64,000 nucleotides of DNA from the NCBI RefSeq assembly GCF_002266285.1, contig NZ_NPMS01000011.1, positions 30,209 through 94,208 of the forward strand. Direction: 5' to 3'. A model generated the notes under the pieces. The model was not told where the DNA came from and did not search any database. It saw only the letters and a list, made by a program, of their open reading frames with translations. The position numbers and the translations under genes were made by a program. This document shows positions 17,465 to 25,370 of this stretch, piece by piece. Position 1 is the stretch's first letter. Each line of letters starts with the position of its first letter. This DNA comes from Virgibacillus indicus (lineage in GTDB: Bacteria > Bacillota > Bacilli > Bacillales > Amphibacillaceae).

Positions 17465-17749
17465 TTAGAGAATATCTGATAATTTATATTCCTGGCCATG
17501 TACTCCTTTGTAATGCTCCGGATACATGTCGCCTCCACATTGTTCACAACAAAACTGTGGTGGTACGGATGAATCCCCACCGTCCATCCAATCAAATTCC
17601 CTAACAACATCATAAGGTATTTTTTCTTCCTCATGACACGTTAAACAATGATAGTTGATGTCTGTTTTCTTTGAACGTAGATGGTCGGTTCCTTTTTTCT
17701 TTTTCTTCTTCCCTTTTTTGCGGTTCTTTGGCAGTTGTGAGATAACCAA
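17465..17749 (-). CDS. small zinc-ribbon-like protein associated with the IS91 transposase
   Basis: 94-codon ORF overlapping the transposase 3' end by 119 bases in another frame. After a lysine-rich start, it has CLTCHEEEKIPYDV and, 26 residues on, FCCEQCGGDMYPEHY: two CxxC pairs able to bind zinc. The ending GVHGQEYKLSDIL looks like a folded protein, not read-through. The real start may be internal. Its place in the IS suggests a passenger or accessory function; role unknown. Confidence 0.55.
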   Translation of the reverse strand: MVISQLPKNRKKGKKKKKKGTDHLRSKKTDINYHCLTCHEEEKIPYDVVREFDWMDGGDSSVPPQFCCEQCGGDMYPEHYKGVHGQEYKLSDIL

Positions 17750-18938
17750 TCACCCTTTCTAAGTAGTTTCTCGCTTCCTTAGTTAATGCTACTTTGATTA
17801 CTAATTGTCCGTCCTCAAGACAGACTTCTCCCTGATATATGTAATAATTGTCACAATGCGGGCAAATAAGAGGGTCTTTTTGTCCACCAGCGATGACACG
17901 CTCTCTCCATGTTTGACGGCGCAATGTTCTCCACACTTTTATAATCCAGCGTCGCTTTCCTTCTTGCCACTTGCTTAATAGTTTCTTACTTAGACGTTTA
18001 CTTCTTCTAGAATACATACCATAATGACGAATTGTTTTAAACTGGTCATCTGGTATATGACGAATCAATCGGCTTATAAACTCCTCTACTGTCACAGTTT
18101 CACGCTTTTCTTCCCCATCTGTTTTGTCGATGTATTTAAAAGTCACCTGTTGCCCATCATATGCCTCAATCCGATTGATTCCAATCGCTGGTCGACGAAT
18201 ATAACGGCCAATATAGCGTAATTGTTCCTGTATTTTCCCTCTCTGTTTTGGCGCATACACATAGAAGCCTTCCCCATTTTCGGTAAAAGCCTTTTGTAAT
18301 CGTGGCTGCACACGCTTCTTTTCCTGTTTGGTTAAATTTCTACGGATTAATTTTAATACTATCGTTTGCCATTGCTTTCGAAGCATTTTGAAAGGAATAT
18401 AATCATAGTCCTTCCATTTTCCCTTTCTCGTTATTCCACCCATGGTTACCAACATATGAACATGTGGATTAAAATTCACCCTGGAGCCAAACGTATGTAA
18501 TCCAGAAATAATCCCAGGTGTCACCTTTGCCTTCTTTTGGAAAAAACCTGTGATTAATTTAGCTGCCTCGTCCATAAGTGGCTTTAAAAGGTGTCGATGT
18601 AATAGAAAGATTTTACGTAACCCTTCATCTATCGTAAAAATCATATGTCGATGATTTACTTGAAGCACATCCTCCGTTAGAAGACGGCTCCATTCTTCAC
18701 TTTCTCCAATTGAACAAGTCGTACAAAAGCGTCCCTTACATCGATATGCGACTTTATGAACATCATTACAACCTTCGCAAACATAGAGTTTAAATCCATT
18801 TTTCATATCTCCACAGTCACGAAATTTTTCTACCTCCTTGGTGACAATCGAGCGGATCTTTTCCCCATGTTTCTTCTTAAATGTTTCCCAATGATTATGT
18901 TTATCAAAAAAGATACGCTTAAGAATATTTTTCTCCAT
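17631..18938 (-). CDS. IS91 family transposase (Y2, HUH)
   Basis: 435-residue rolling-circle transposase. An N-terminal zinc-binding region has CEGCNDVHKVAYRCKGRFC plus TTC. The HUH motif is FNPHVHMLVTMGG, and the paired tyrosines of the Y2 class appear as YIGRY, spaced four apart as in IS91. A CPHC pair lies near the C-terminus, followed by a charged tail. The frame is intact, so it may be active. Confidence 0.88.
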   Translation of the reverse strand: MEKNILKRIFFDKHNHWETFKKKHGEKIRSIVTKEVEKFRDCGDMKNGFKLYVCEGCNDVHKVAYRCKGRFCTTCSIGESEEWSRLLTEDVLQVNHRHMIFTIDEGLRKIFLLHRHLLKPLMDEAAKLITGFFQKKAKVTPGIISGLHTFGSRVNFNPHVHMLVTMGGITRKGKWKDYDYIPFKMLRKQWQTIVLKLIRRNLTKQEKKRVQPRLQKAFTENGEGFYVYAPKQRGKIQEQLRYIGRYIRRPAIGINRIEAYDGQQVTFKYIDKTDGEEKRETVTVEEFISRLIRHIPDDQFKTIRHYGMYSRRSKRLSKKLLSKWQEGKRRWIIKVWRTLRRQTWRERVIAGGQKDPLICPHCDNYYIYQGEVCLEDGQLVIKVALTKEARNYLERVIGYLTTAKEPQKREEEKEKRNRPSTFKENRHQLSLFNVS

Positions 18939-18947
18939 ACATAAAAA

Positions 18948-18974
18948 CTACCACAGTTTTCGGTACTGTGGTAG
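18948..18974. repeat. 10-bp perfect hairpin upstream of the IS91 transposase
   Basis: CTACCACAGT and ACTGTGGTAG flank a seven-base loop, ten bases upstream of the transposase start. It is a candidate for the terminal hairpin of the IS or a transcription-limiting structure. Confidence 0.5.
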
Positions 18975-19094
18975 AGCCAAATTTTATACTTTCTTTACTT
19001 TTTATCAAATGTCTTTTTCCTATTCTTATTTAGTGTGATCTGGATTAAAATCCTACAGAGATTTAAAGACAAATATGGTGTGTTTCAAGAATAA

Positions 19095-19147
19095 AGCTAA
19101 ATAAAACCTAAGTTATTTCCCAAGATACCCTTGGGTTTTATTTAGCT
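19095..19147. repeat. long inverted repeat (14-bp arms)
   Basis: AGCTAAATAAAACC (19095-19108) and its exact complement GGTTTTATTTAGCT (19134-19147) flank 25 bases that themselves contain CCCAAG/CTTGGG. No ORF is involved. It may be the end of a degenerate mobile element or a strong terminator for either strand. Confidence 0.6.
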
Positions 19148-19224
19148 ATGTTTTTCTAAAATTAGTTAGTCATACCTTAAAATAATCAGCTGCTAATTAC
19201 ATGCTTATGAATAAAGTGAATAAA

Positions 19225-19275
19225 GGGTCAGTCCCCTGCTACGTTAAAGTGATAGAGAAGTAAGGGACTGACCCC
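19225..19275. repeat. inverted repeat GGGTCAGTCCC / GGGACTGACCC
   Basis: Eleven-base perfect arms at 19225-19235 and 19264-19274 flank a 28-base spacer. The right arm abuts the broken end of the catalase remnant, so this element marks the deletion or insertion point. It resembles a palindromic dispersed repeat or MITE. Confidence 0.6.
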
Positions 19276-19726
19276 ATAGCCCTCTCAGGTGCTGATGGCA
19301 CAAGGTTAAAAGTTAATCAAATCTTTATGACCTCTAGTCCTTACTTGGTTGACTCGCTTTATGTTGTCGGCGGAAGTTCTAAGAATCAGGCAAAATTTAA
19401 TCAGGAAGTAACCAATTACGTACAAAATGCATATACACACTATAAACCAATTGGTGTTGCCTCCACAGGACAGTCTTTTATTCAGGTATCAGATACAAAT
19501 AATTTAGCAGGTGTCGTTTTTGCCGCAAACAATTCTGACTTTGGAAAAGATTTTGTTGAAGCAATTGCACAGCAGCGTTTTTGGAATAGAACATAGCAAT
19601 AAACCACACCATGTAATAGCCCAAAAAGCTCGCAGAAAGATGGTAGAAGCATTTCATAAAGCCTTTAATCATGCTCAGTCCTACGATACACATCACAACC
19701 CCAGCGTTCGCTTAGAATTGGATTGA
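19276..19726 (+). pseudogene. 3' remnant of a large-subunit catalase gene (katE type)
   Basis: The frame from 19276 reads IALSGADGTRLKVNQ, then SSPYLVDSLYVVGGSS, SFIQVSDTNNLAGVVFA and FVEAIAQQRFWNR, matching the C-terminal DJ-1/PfpI-like domain of large catalases. The haem domain is missing, and the remnant begins right at an inverted repeat. After FWNR the frame hits TAG at 19594; a one-base shift gives a further coding-like tail (EHSNKPHHVIAQKARRKMVE...) to 19726, so there is probably also a frameshift. Confidence 0.65.
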
Positions 19727-19768
19727 CCAAAATGAATATAATTTATTTGTCAGAAACTTTATGAATAA

Positions 19769-19800
19769 GTAAAAGCAGACCGTTAAAAGTCTGCTTTTAC
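19769..19800. terminator. bidirectional terminator between catalase remnant and yjcZ
   Basis: GTAAAAGCAGAC and GTCTGCTTTTAC form a 12-bp stem with an eight-base loop; A/T runs on both sides allow termination in both directions. Confidence 0.75.
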
Positions 19801-19812
19801 TTATTTGATGTT

Positions 19813-19941
19813 CTAATAACCACCACCAAAACCACCGCCGTATCCACCAGTAAAGCCTGATGCACCAACGATGATTAAAAGAATGAACAACACAACGATT
19901 AAAGCAAATCCAGCTCCATAACTATTTCCACCTGCACTCAT
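19813..19941 (-). CDS. YjcZ family sporulation protein
   Basis: 42-residue protein: a short polar start, one hydrophobic helix (FALIVVLFILLIIVG) and a glycine/tyrosine-rich tail (GGYGGGFGGGY). This is the YjcZ/YrfY-like family of small spore proteins. The ATG at 19941 is directly behind AAGGAGGTG; the longer upstream reading frame lacks a site. Confidence 0.85.
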   Translation of the reverse strand: MSAGGNSYGAGFALIVVLFILLIIVGASGFTGGYGGGFGGGY

Positions 19942-20034
19942 TTCAGCACCTCCTTTTTTAGAGAGTGCTCTATTATACGCCGAAACAAATAGAAGTTGTG
20001 ACATCAATTTGCTAAAAAAACCACTTTTAACGGG

Positions 20035-20895
20035 CTATTTTAAATATGGGTTGACCTTATTAATAAGATCTTGAAGTTCTTTTGATTGATTATAATACAT
20101 TTGTTTAGCAGCCTGATCATCTGTTTGAATTGCGAAACTTTCCAAATCTGCTTGCATTTTTCTTAGCTGAGCTGCAAGAAGTGGCCTTTGTTTGATTTGT
20201 GGACTTTTATCCTTTTCATTATACAGATCAACATAAACATTCCCCTTTGAATCAATCTGTGCTAGAAAGACATCCTTTACTCCCTTTGCTCCCTGTTTCA
20301 TAACTTCACCAAGAAGCCATTCCTTCGTATATCCAAGATAGTCTAAACGCTTGGTTAATATTTGCCCATCAATAATAATTAATGATGGTGTATGCTCCGA
20401 TTCCACAGGCAAGCCTATATCCTTTGGTGTTAACGGGTTAAATTCCGTCTTTTTCATCACGCTTATTTTACCGCTGGTCTCCAGGACTGCCAACTCTACA
20501 TCGGCTAATTTAAAGGCATTTTTATTTCTTAATCCCATCATTAAATCATCAAATGTCAACTTGGTTTTAAATAAATTATTTTCTAAAACATGTCCATCTC
20601 TTATCAGAATAATTGGATCTCCTTCAACAATTTTTCTAAACTTTGTTGACTTCATCGCCCCAAATGCAATAACAAGAGTCAAAATAGTAAAAAGAAGCAA
20701 TCCGATTACTGAATCAATTATTTGTATTCCCCTGTCAACAGCCAAATATGCTGCCATATTGCCAATTGTAATACCTGTTATATAATCAAAAAATGTCAGT
20801 TGGGCAATTTGTTTTTTTCCAAGTATTCTTGCCAGTAATAAAAGGATGAAAAAGGCAAACACCGTTCGAATAATTACCACTATGTACTCTGGCAT
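20035..20895 (-). CDS. DUF421 family membrane protein (YetF-like)
   Basis: 286-residue protein with three N-terminal membrane helices (VVIIRTVFAFFILLLLARILG, then two more by residue about 80) and a soluble C-terminal domain. The junction motif LARILGKKQIAQLTFFDYITGITIGNMAA is the DUF421 signature. The ATG at 20895 has GGAGG upstream. Members occur in the spore inner membrane of Bacillus, exact role unsettled. Divergent from the DUF4363 lipoprotein gene; the 81-base gap must hold both promoters. Confidence 0.85.
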   Translation of the reverse strand: MPEYIVVIIRTVFAFFILLLLARILGKKQIAQLTFFDYITGITIGNMAAYLAVDRGIQIIDSVIGLLLFTILTLVIAFGAMKSTKFRKIVEGDPIILIRDGHVLENNLFKTKLTFDDLMMGLRNKNAFKLADVELAVLETSGKISVMKKTEFNPLTPKDIGLPVESEHTPSLIIIDGQILTKRLDYLGYTKEWLLGEVMKQGAKGVKDVFLAQIDSKGNVYVDLYNEKDKSPQIKQRPLLAAQLRKMQADLESFAIQTDDQAAKQMYYNQSKELQDLINKVNPYLK

Positions 20896-20976
20896 GCTTA
20901 TCCTCCATATTGATTGATTCATATCTTTTCTTATTATGGTTAAATTAAGGAAAAAGATTCCCTTCTGGAGGCAAAA

Positions 20977-21321
20977 ATGAAATTTACAAAGCTGGGTCTG
21001 CTATGCATCTGTTTAATGCTTTTAATTAGCTGTTCAAATGAAACGATTCAAAATAAACATATTTCCCAGAAAGCAGAAGCTATAAAAACATTGATAACAC
21101 AGTCACAATGGGATAAAGCTGTAATTCAGGGAAGACAATTTGAGCAAGTTTATGCGGATAACAAATGGAAATATCAATTACTTGGTGATATAACTGAGTA
21201 TGATCGTCTGGATCAGCATATTCGAAAATTAAATGTAGCTTTAGAAGAAAAGGATAAAGAAGAAGCTAAACTTAACCTTACAATGATCGAACATTATATT
21301 GAATCACTGTACTTTAAATAA
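20977..21321 (+). CDS. DUF4363-like small lipoprotein
   Basis: 114-residue protein with a lipoprotein signal (LLCICLMLLISC, Cys about residue 19) and a helical remainder (QSQWDKAVIQGRQFEQVY, EEAKLNLTMIEHYIESLYF). This pattern fits DUF4363, often encoded beside DUF421 genes in spore formers. RBS CTGGAGG before the ATG. A function linked to the divergent DUF421 protein is plausible. Confidence 0.7.
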   Translation: MKFTKLGLLCICLMLLISCSNETIQNKHISQKAEAIKTLITQSQWDKAVIQGRQFEQVYADNKWKYQLLGDITEYDRLDQHIRKLNVALEEKDKEEAKLNLTMIEHYIESLYFK

Positions 21322-21551
21322 CATACACCCTAAGACTGAAGCAGAATATAAACAGGCTAATTTTGCCAACTTGCAATACTAAAGTTTTTGGAGTGTTTTT
21401 AATTACCCTCCATTCCGGGTATAAATGAATATCAGTCTCTACTTTTTATTCGACAAGTTCTCAGTGAATTAAATGTATAACTAAATGAAAATCGGGAGAA
21501 TTTAAAGGTTGGAAGGATGGCTATTACATGGATTTTATAAGGAGGATTACA

Positions 21552-22064
21552 ATGGGAATTTTAAATGGAAATCCCAAAGACGAACCAATGCACTATGGAG
21601 AAGTTTATGGAACCTGGGCTGCTTTGACCGTAGCTAAAGCATCAGTTGCAGGTAACCAGGCTCTTTTAAACCATACAGGTGACGAAAACCTGCAGAAATT
21701 ACTTGAAGAAGCTATTCAAGCTGCGCAACAGGAAGCTAGTCAGCTTGAAACCCTATTAAAAGATAATGGAGTTGGTCTCCCGCCGACACCCTCGGAACGT
21801 CCAAAAGCATCCTTAGAAGACATTCCGCCGGGAGCACAATTCATGGACCCGGAAATAGCAGCTGCTTTATCCAAAGAAATTGCTGGGGGATTAGTTGCAT
21901 GCAGTACGATGATTGGTCAATCAATCAGAGAAGACATCGCAATGATGTTTGGCCAATTTCATACTCAAAAAGCAGCTTTGGGAGCAAAAGTTCTTAAACT
22001 GAATAAAGAAAAGGGATGGTTAGTCCCTCCCCCACTGCACCAGCATAATGCTGAAGATAATTAA
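21552..22064 (+). CDS. DUF3231 family protein
   Basis: 170-residue helical protein beginning MGILNGNPKDEPMHYGEVYG; PPTPSERP and a second helical half follow. It resembles DUF3231 (ferritin-like helical fold, related to the CotF type), in which a second copy is often present; here there is one. The ATG at 21552 is preferred for its AAGGAGG site. Function unknown. A strong hairpin terminator follows. Confidence 0.65.
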   Translation: MGILNGNPKDEPMHYGEVYGTWAALTVAKASVAGNQALLNHTGDENLQKLLEEAIQAAQQEASQLETLLKDNGVGLPPTPSERPKASLEDIPPGAQFMDPEIAAALSKEIAGGLVACSTMIGQSIREDIAMMFGQFHTQKAALGAKVLKLNKEKGWLVPPPLHQHNAEDN

Positions 22065-22086
22065 ATAGTAATACTGATTATATAAA

Positions 22087-22121
22087 AATATAGTGTTTGG
22101 GATTCCCAAACACTATATTTT
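22087..22121. terminator. bidirectional terminator
   Basis: A 15-bp perfect stem (AATATAGTGTTTGGG with CCCAAACACTATATT) with a three-base loop and T run. It ends the DUF3231 gene and, on the other strand, the MMPL gene that stops at 22127. Confidence 0.85.
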
Positions 22122-22126
22122 TAATA

Positions 22127-24364
22127 TTATTCATTCAACTCTTTTTTATAGCTTTCATTATTATCAATCTTCCACATCTTCCCTGGCCAAAAAGCAAAGC
22201 GTCCGAGAACAGTCGTAATGGCAGGAACAAGCAATGGTCTGACGATAAATGTGTCAAGCATAATTCCTATTGCTGTGATTGTACCGAAATGGACAAGCAC
22301 CTGCAAAGGTAGTACAGCCAGGACCGAAAACGTACCAGCTAAAATAAGCCCTGCTGAACTAATAACACTGCCAGTTTCCCCTACACTCTCGGAGATTGCT
22401 TGCTTGAGCGGCATTTCTTTACGTTTACGCCATATACTTGAAACAAGAAATATATTATAATCTTCTCCTAAAGCAACTAAAAAGACAAACGCGTAAAGCG
22501 GTATTAATCCTTGAATTTCTGCTACGTCAAAGAAATGATGCAAGACAATCCAGCCTAGACCCAGAGCAGATAAATACGATAATAAAACGGTTGCCAGTAA
22601 ATAAACCATCGCAACAATTGATTGCAAATAAACGATGAGTAAAATCCCAATAATTACAAGAAGGACAGGTATAATCAGCGCCTGATCACGGCTTGTAATT
22701 TCTTCTGTGTCATACAGCGTGGCTGTTTCACCGCCAATCCATACGGAACTTTCTGCATTTGAGACTCCAGCGTCGTTTAATGCATCAATTGCTATAGACT
22801 GAATTTCGGGAATACTTTCCACCGCTTCAGAAGAATAAGGATTAATCGAAAGAGTTACTTCCCATTCTCTTAAATCTCCATTTTCAGATCCTTCATTCGG
22901 ATCAGCTACTTCTTCTACAAATGGTTGCTTCCCCAACTCATCTTCCAGCGAAACATCCTCGTCGTTTGTATTTGCAATAATAGTAACAGGGGCAATTTCA
23001 CCTGGTGGATAATGGTCAGCAATTAATGTAAAACCTTCGCGTGATGGCATATCTTTCGAAAAGGAATCTAATAAACCATACGTAAATTGCATTTTTGGTA
23101 CAAAAGCTGCTAAACCACCAAGAACAATCGTACAAGCGATGATAATCATCCAAGGTTTTTCCGTGACAACTGCTCCGATTCTTTTGCCAATGCGATGACT
23201 TTGTTTTGGACGACGCATTTTTTTATCTTTTTTCTTCTCTATTTCCTGAATCATTTCTTCAGGACGAGGTATAAACGGGATAAAAGCAATACGTCCAAGC
23301 AGGGCTAAAATCGCAGGAAGCAGTGTTAAAGCAGCTATCCCCATAATGAAAATCGATAAACTAAACGGTATGGCAAAACGTTCATAAGAAGCATAATAAG
23401 CCAGCCCAAGCGAAAGTAGCCCTAAGACAGTTGTCATGGAACTCATCATGATAGCTCCGCCTGTACCGCTAATCGCATGTTTTAATGCTGCGTATTTATT
23501 CTCTTCATGCCTGAGTTCATCCCGGTAACGTGAAATTAAAAATAAACAATAATCCGTGCCAGCTCCAAACAGGAGAACTGTCATAATGGATATCGCCTGT
23601 GCGTCAACGACAATCCATCCTTTATCTGCGAGAAAGCCAAGTAAAGGACTGATAAGACTGTATGCGATTCCAACAGCGATAAGCGGGACAATCGCCAAAA
23701 TGGGGGAACGATACAGTAAGATAAGTAAAATAAACACAAGCAGGACCGTCGCAATTAACAATGTAATATCAGCATTGCTGAATAACGAAACGGCATCCGT
23801 TTGAATTCCCACCGGTCCAGAAAAACGCACGTGTAAACCAGCATCGTCTAAATTTTTTTTCAATACTTCTTTACCAAATTGGTCCGTTATTTTAATTTGC
23901 AGCTGATCCAGTACAGCTTGCAATTCATTTGTTGATGCATCCTCATCAAAAAAGACTGGTGTTATCAGCGCAGCACCATCTTCTGATGCACCGCCTGCTA
24001 AAGCTTCAACAGGAGCATCTTGAAATGGCGGAATAAAGGTTTGTTCATCCACCGGTGCATCTTCAAGATCTTTGTAAAGACCTTGAATCATCTCATAATC
24101 TGAGTATTCCAGCCCTTCGTCCCGGTGCCAGACTAAAAGTAATGGAATACCGGTATCATCTGAAAACTCTTGATTGGAGATCTTATTTGCTTCCACAGAC
24201 ATCGCATCTTCAGGCAATAATTGATTATCCGACGTTTCCTGATCATTAACTTGTGGCCAAATAAACGAAAAAATTCCAATCAATAAAATCCAAATAAATA
24301 TAGTTAACCAGCGGGTTTTTGTATTAGCAATAATACCACCCCACTTTTTCCATAGCTCTTTCAT
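22127..24364 (-). CDS. MMPL/RND family transporter
   Basis: 745-residue membrane protein with two repeats: an N-terminal helix, a large extracytoplasmic loop and six helices (LLIATVLLVFILLILLYRSP...), then the same again. Motifs GAGTDYCLFLISRYRDEL and, in the second half, GEDYNIFLVSSIWRKR are typical of the MMPL class, which exports lipids or drugs. The ATG at 24364 has GAGAGGATGAGG upstream. It is divergent from a TetR regulator (24512), which probably represses it. Confidence 0.9.
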   Translation of the reverse strand: MKELWKKWGGIIANTKTRWLTIFIWILLIGIFSFIWPQVNDQETSDNQLLPEDAMSVEANKISNQEFSDDTGIPLLLVWHRDEGLEYSDYEMIQGLYKDLEDAPVDEQTFIPPFQDAPVEALAGGASEDGAALITPVFFDEDASTNELQAVLDQLQIKITDQFGKEVLKKNLDDAGLHVRFSGPVGIQTDAVSLFSNADITLLIATVLLVFILLILLYRSPILAIVPLIAVGIAYSLISPLLGFLADKGWIVVDAQAISIMTVLLFGAGTDYCLFLISRYRDELRHEENKYAALKHAISGTGGAIMMSSMTTVLGLLSLGLAYYASYERFAIPFSLSIFIMGIAALTLLPAILALLGRIAFIPFIPRPEEMIQEIEKKKDKKMRRPKQSHRIGKRIGAVVTEKPWMIIIACTIVLGGLAAFVPKMQFTYGLLDSFSKDMPSREGFTLIADHYPPGEIAPVTIIANTNDEDVSLEDELGKQPFVEEVADPNEGSENGDLREWEVTLSINPYSSEAVESIPEIQSIAIDALNDAGVSNAESSVWIGGETATLYDTEEITSRDQALIIPVLLVIIGILLIVYLQSIVAMVYLLATVLLSYLSALGLGWIVLHHFFDVAEIQGLIPLYAFVFLVALGEDYNIFLVSSIWRKRKEMPLKQAISESVGETGSVISSAGLILAGTFSVLAVLPLQVLVHFGTITAIGIMLDTFIVRPLLVPAITTVLGRFAFWPGKMWKIDNNESYKKELNE

Positions 24365-24511
24365 AACCTCATCCTCTCTTACTTTAAACTTTTTATTGGC
24401 GTTCTTTAAAAATTGTGAGTGTTATAATTATATATACTGGAAGGTTAATTAATCAAGTATTATCTAAATTATGATATACTATTTTCAATATAGGATTTTG
24501 GAGTGAGCATT

Positions 24512-25138
24512 ATGCAGCGTACACAGCGACCTTTAGGAAGACCACGTAAGGTGCATGAAGGAAAACCTACTAAAGATACAATATTAAATCTGGCAACTGG
24601 CATGTTTTTAGAAAAAGGATATCCATCAGTTTCCATGGACGATGTTGCCCAAAAGTGTAATGTTACAAAAGCAACGGTTTATTATTATTATAAAACTAAG
24701 GCAGAGCTTTTTACTGACGCAATGGTGCAATTAATGGTTCGAATCAAGCAACAAATTGCAGATATCCTCTCAACAAACAAACCGCTTAAAACACAGCTAT
24801 TTGAGCTTGCCAAATCCTATTTGCAAGCTACAGTGGATATTAATATCAATTCATTTATGAAAGAAGCGAAAACCTCCCTTTCTAATGAACAACTGCAATT
24901 AATGGAGGAAGCTGAAGACAAAATGTATGAGGTATTGGAACATGCATTAAGAAGAGCTATGATTAAAGAAGAAATCCCTCAAAGCAACCCCCGTCTAGCT
25001 GCACTAATGTTTATAGCCGTGCTGACGGTCGGAAATAATATGGATTTCACTTATAAAGAAGAAACATTCTCATCTTTGGATGACCTGGTAGCTCAAATTG
25101 TAAATTTATACTGGAGTGGATTAGACAATAACAGTTAG
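24512..25138 (+). CDS. TetR/AcrR family regulator
   Basis: 208-residue repressor with an N-terminal HTH (MDDVAQKCNVTKATVYYYYKTKAELF) and a helical ligand-binding C-terminus. ATG 24512 is preferred to GTG 24503 by spacing from GGAG. It is divergent from the MMPL transporter with 147 bases between, where TTAATTAA (about 24450) lies in an AT-rich near-palindrome that could be its operator. The ligand is unknown. Confidence 0.88.
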   Translation: MQRTQRPLGRPRKVHEGKPTKDTILNLATGMFLEKGYPSVSMDDVAQKCNVTKATVYYYYKTKAELFTDAMVQLMVRIKQQIADILSTNKPLKTQLFELAKSYLQATVDININSFMKEAKTSLSNEQLQLMEEAEDKMYEVLEHALRRAMIKEEIPQSNPRLAALMFIAVLTVGNNMDFTYKEETFSSLDDLVAQIVNLYWSGLDNNS

Positions 25139-25173
25139 TCAAATCCGCTATATATATATGTTAGACAAGCGGC

Positions 25174-25202
25174 CCCCGTCTTGAATTAGACGGGGGTTTA
25201 AT
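25174..25202 (+). terminator. terminator of the TetR gene
   Basis: CCCCCGTC pairs with GACGGGGG over an eight-base loop, followed by TTTAATATTT. Confidence 0.8.
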
Positions 25203-25270
25203 ATTTAAAAAGGGATTTTATTAGCAGCCATTTTTTAGAATTAACAGCATAACTCAAGTGTATTCATTTC

Positions 25271-25370
25271 GTGAACTTCTCCAGCTAGATCACAGATTTT
25301 TGATGGAGTATCACTTATCTTGAATACACCTCTTCATCTCGCAATGTAATTCTCTGCGGAATTACTGTGC
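25271..25370 (-). ncRNA. candidate omega/reRNA scaffold of TnpB copy A
   Basis: The 90 bases after the tnpB stop match, about 90% identical, the same region of copy B (29218-29316), though they are non-coding. GTAATT/AATTAC forms a stem (wobble in copy B) and CTCCA/TGGAG closes a second hairpin near the end. Similarity stops at GTGAAC (minus strand GTTCAC), where the guide would begin. Position and conservation match TnpB guide RNAs; no expression evidence. Confidence 0.5.

Larger units (their letters stand above)
17418..18990 (-). mobile_element. IS91-family insertion sequence
   Basis: A Y2/HUH transposase gene and a small accessory ORF are bracketed by two hairpins (17433-17453 and 18948-18974). 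IS91 relatives move by rolling circle and sit next to a GTTC or CTTG tetranucleotide at the origin end; GTTC (minus strand, 17414-17417) adjoins the transposase-3' end here. The left limit is set by this tetranucleotide, while the right limit is approximate. Confidence 0.6.
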
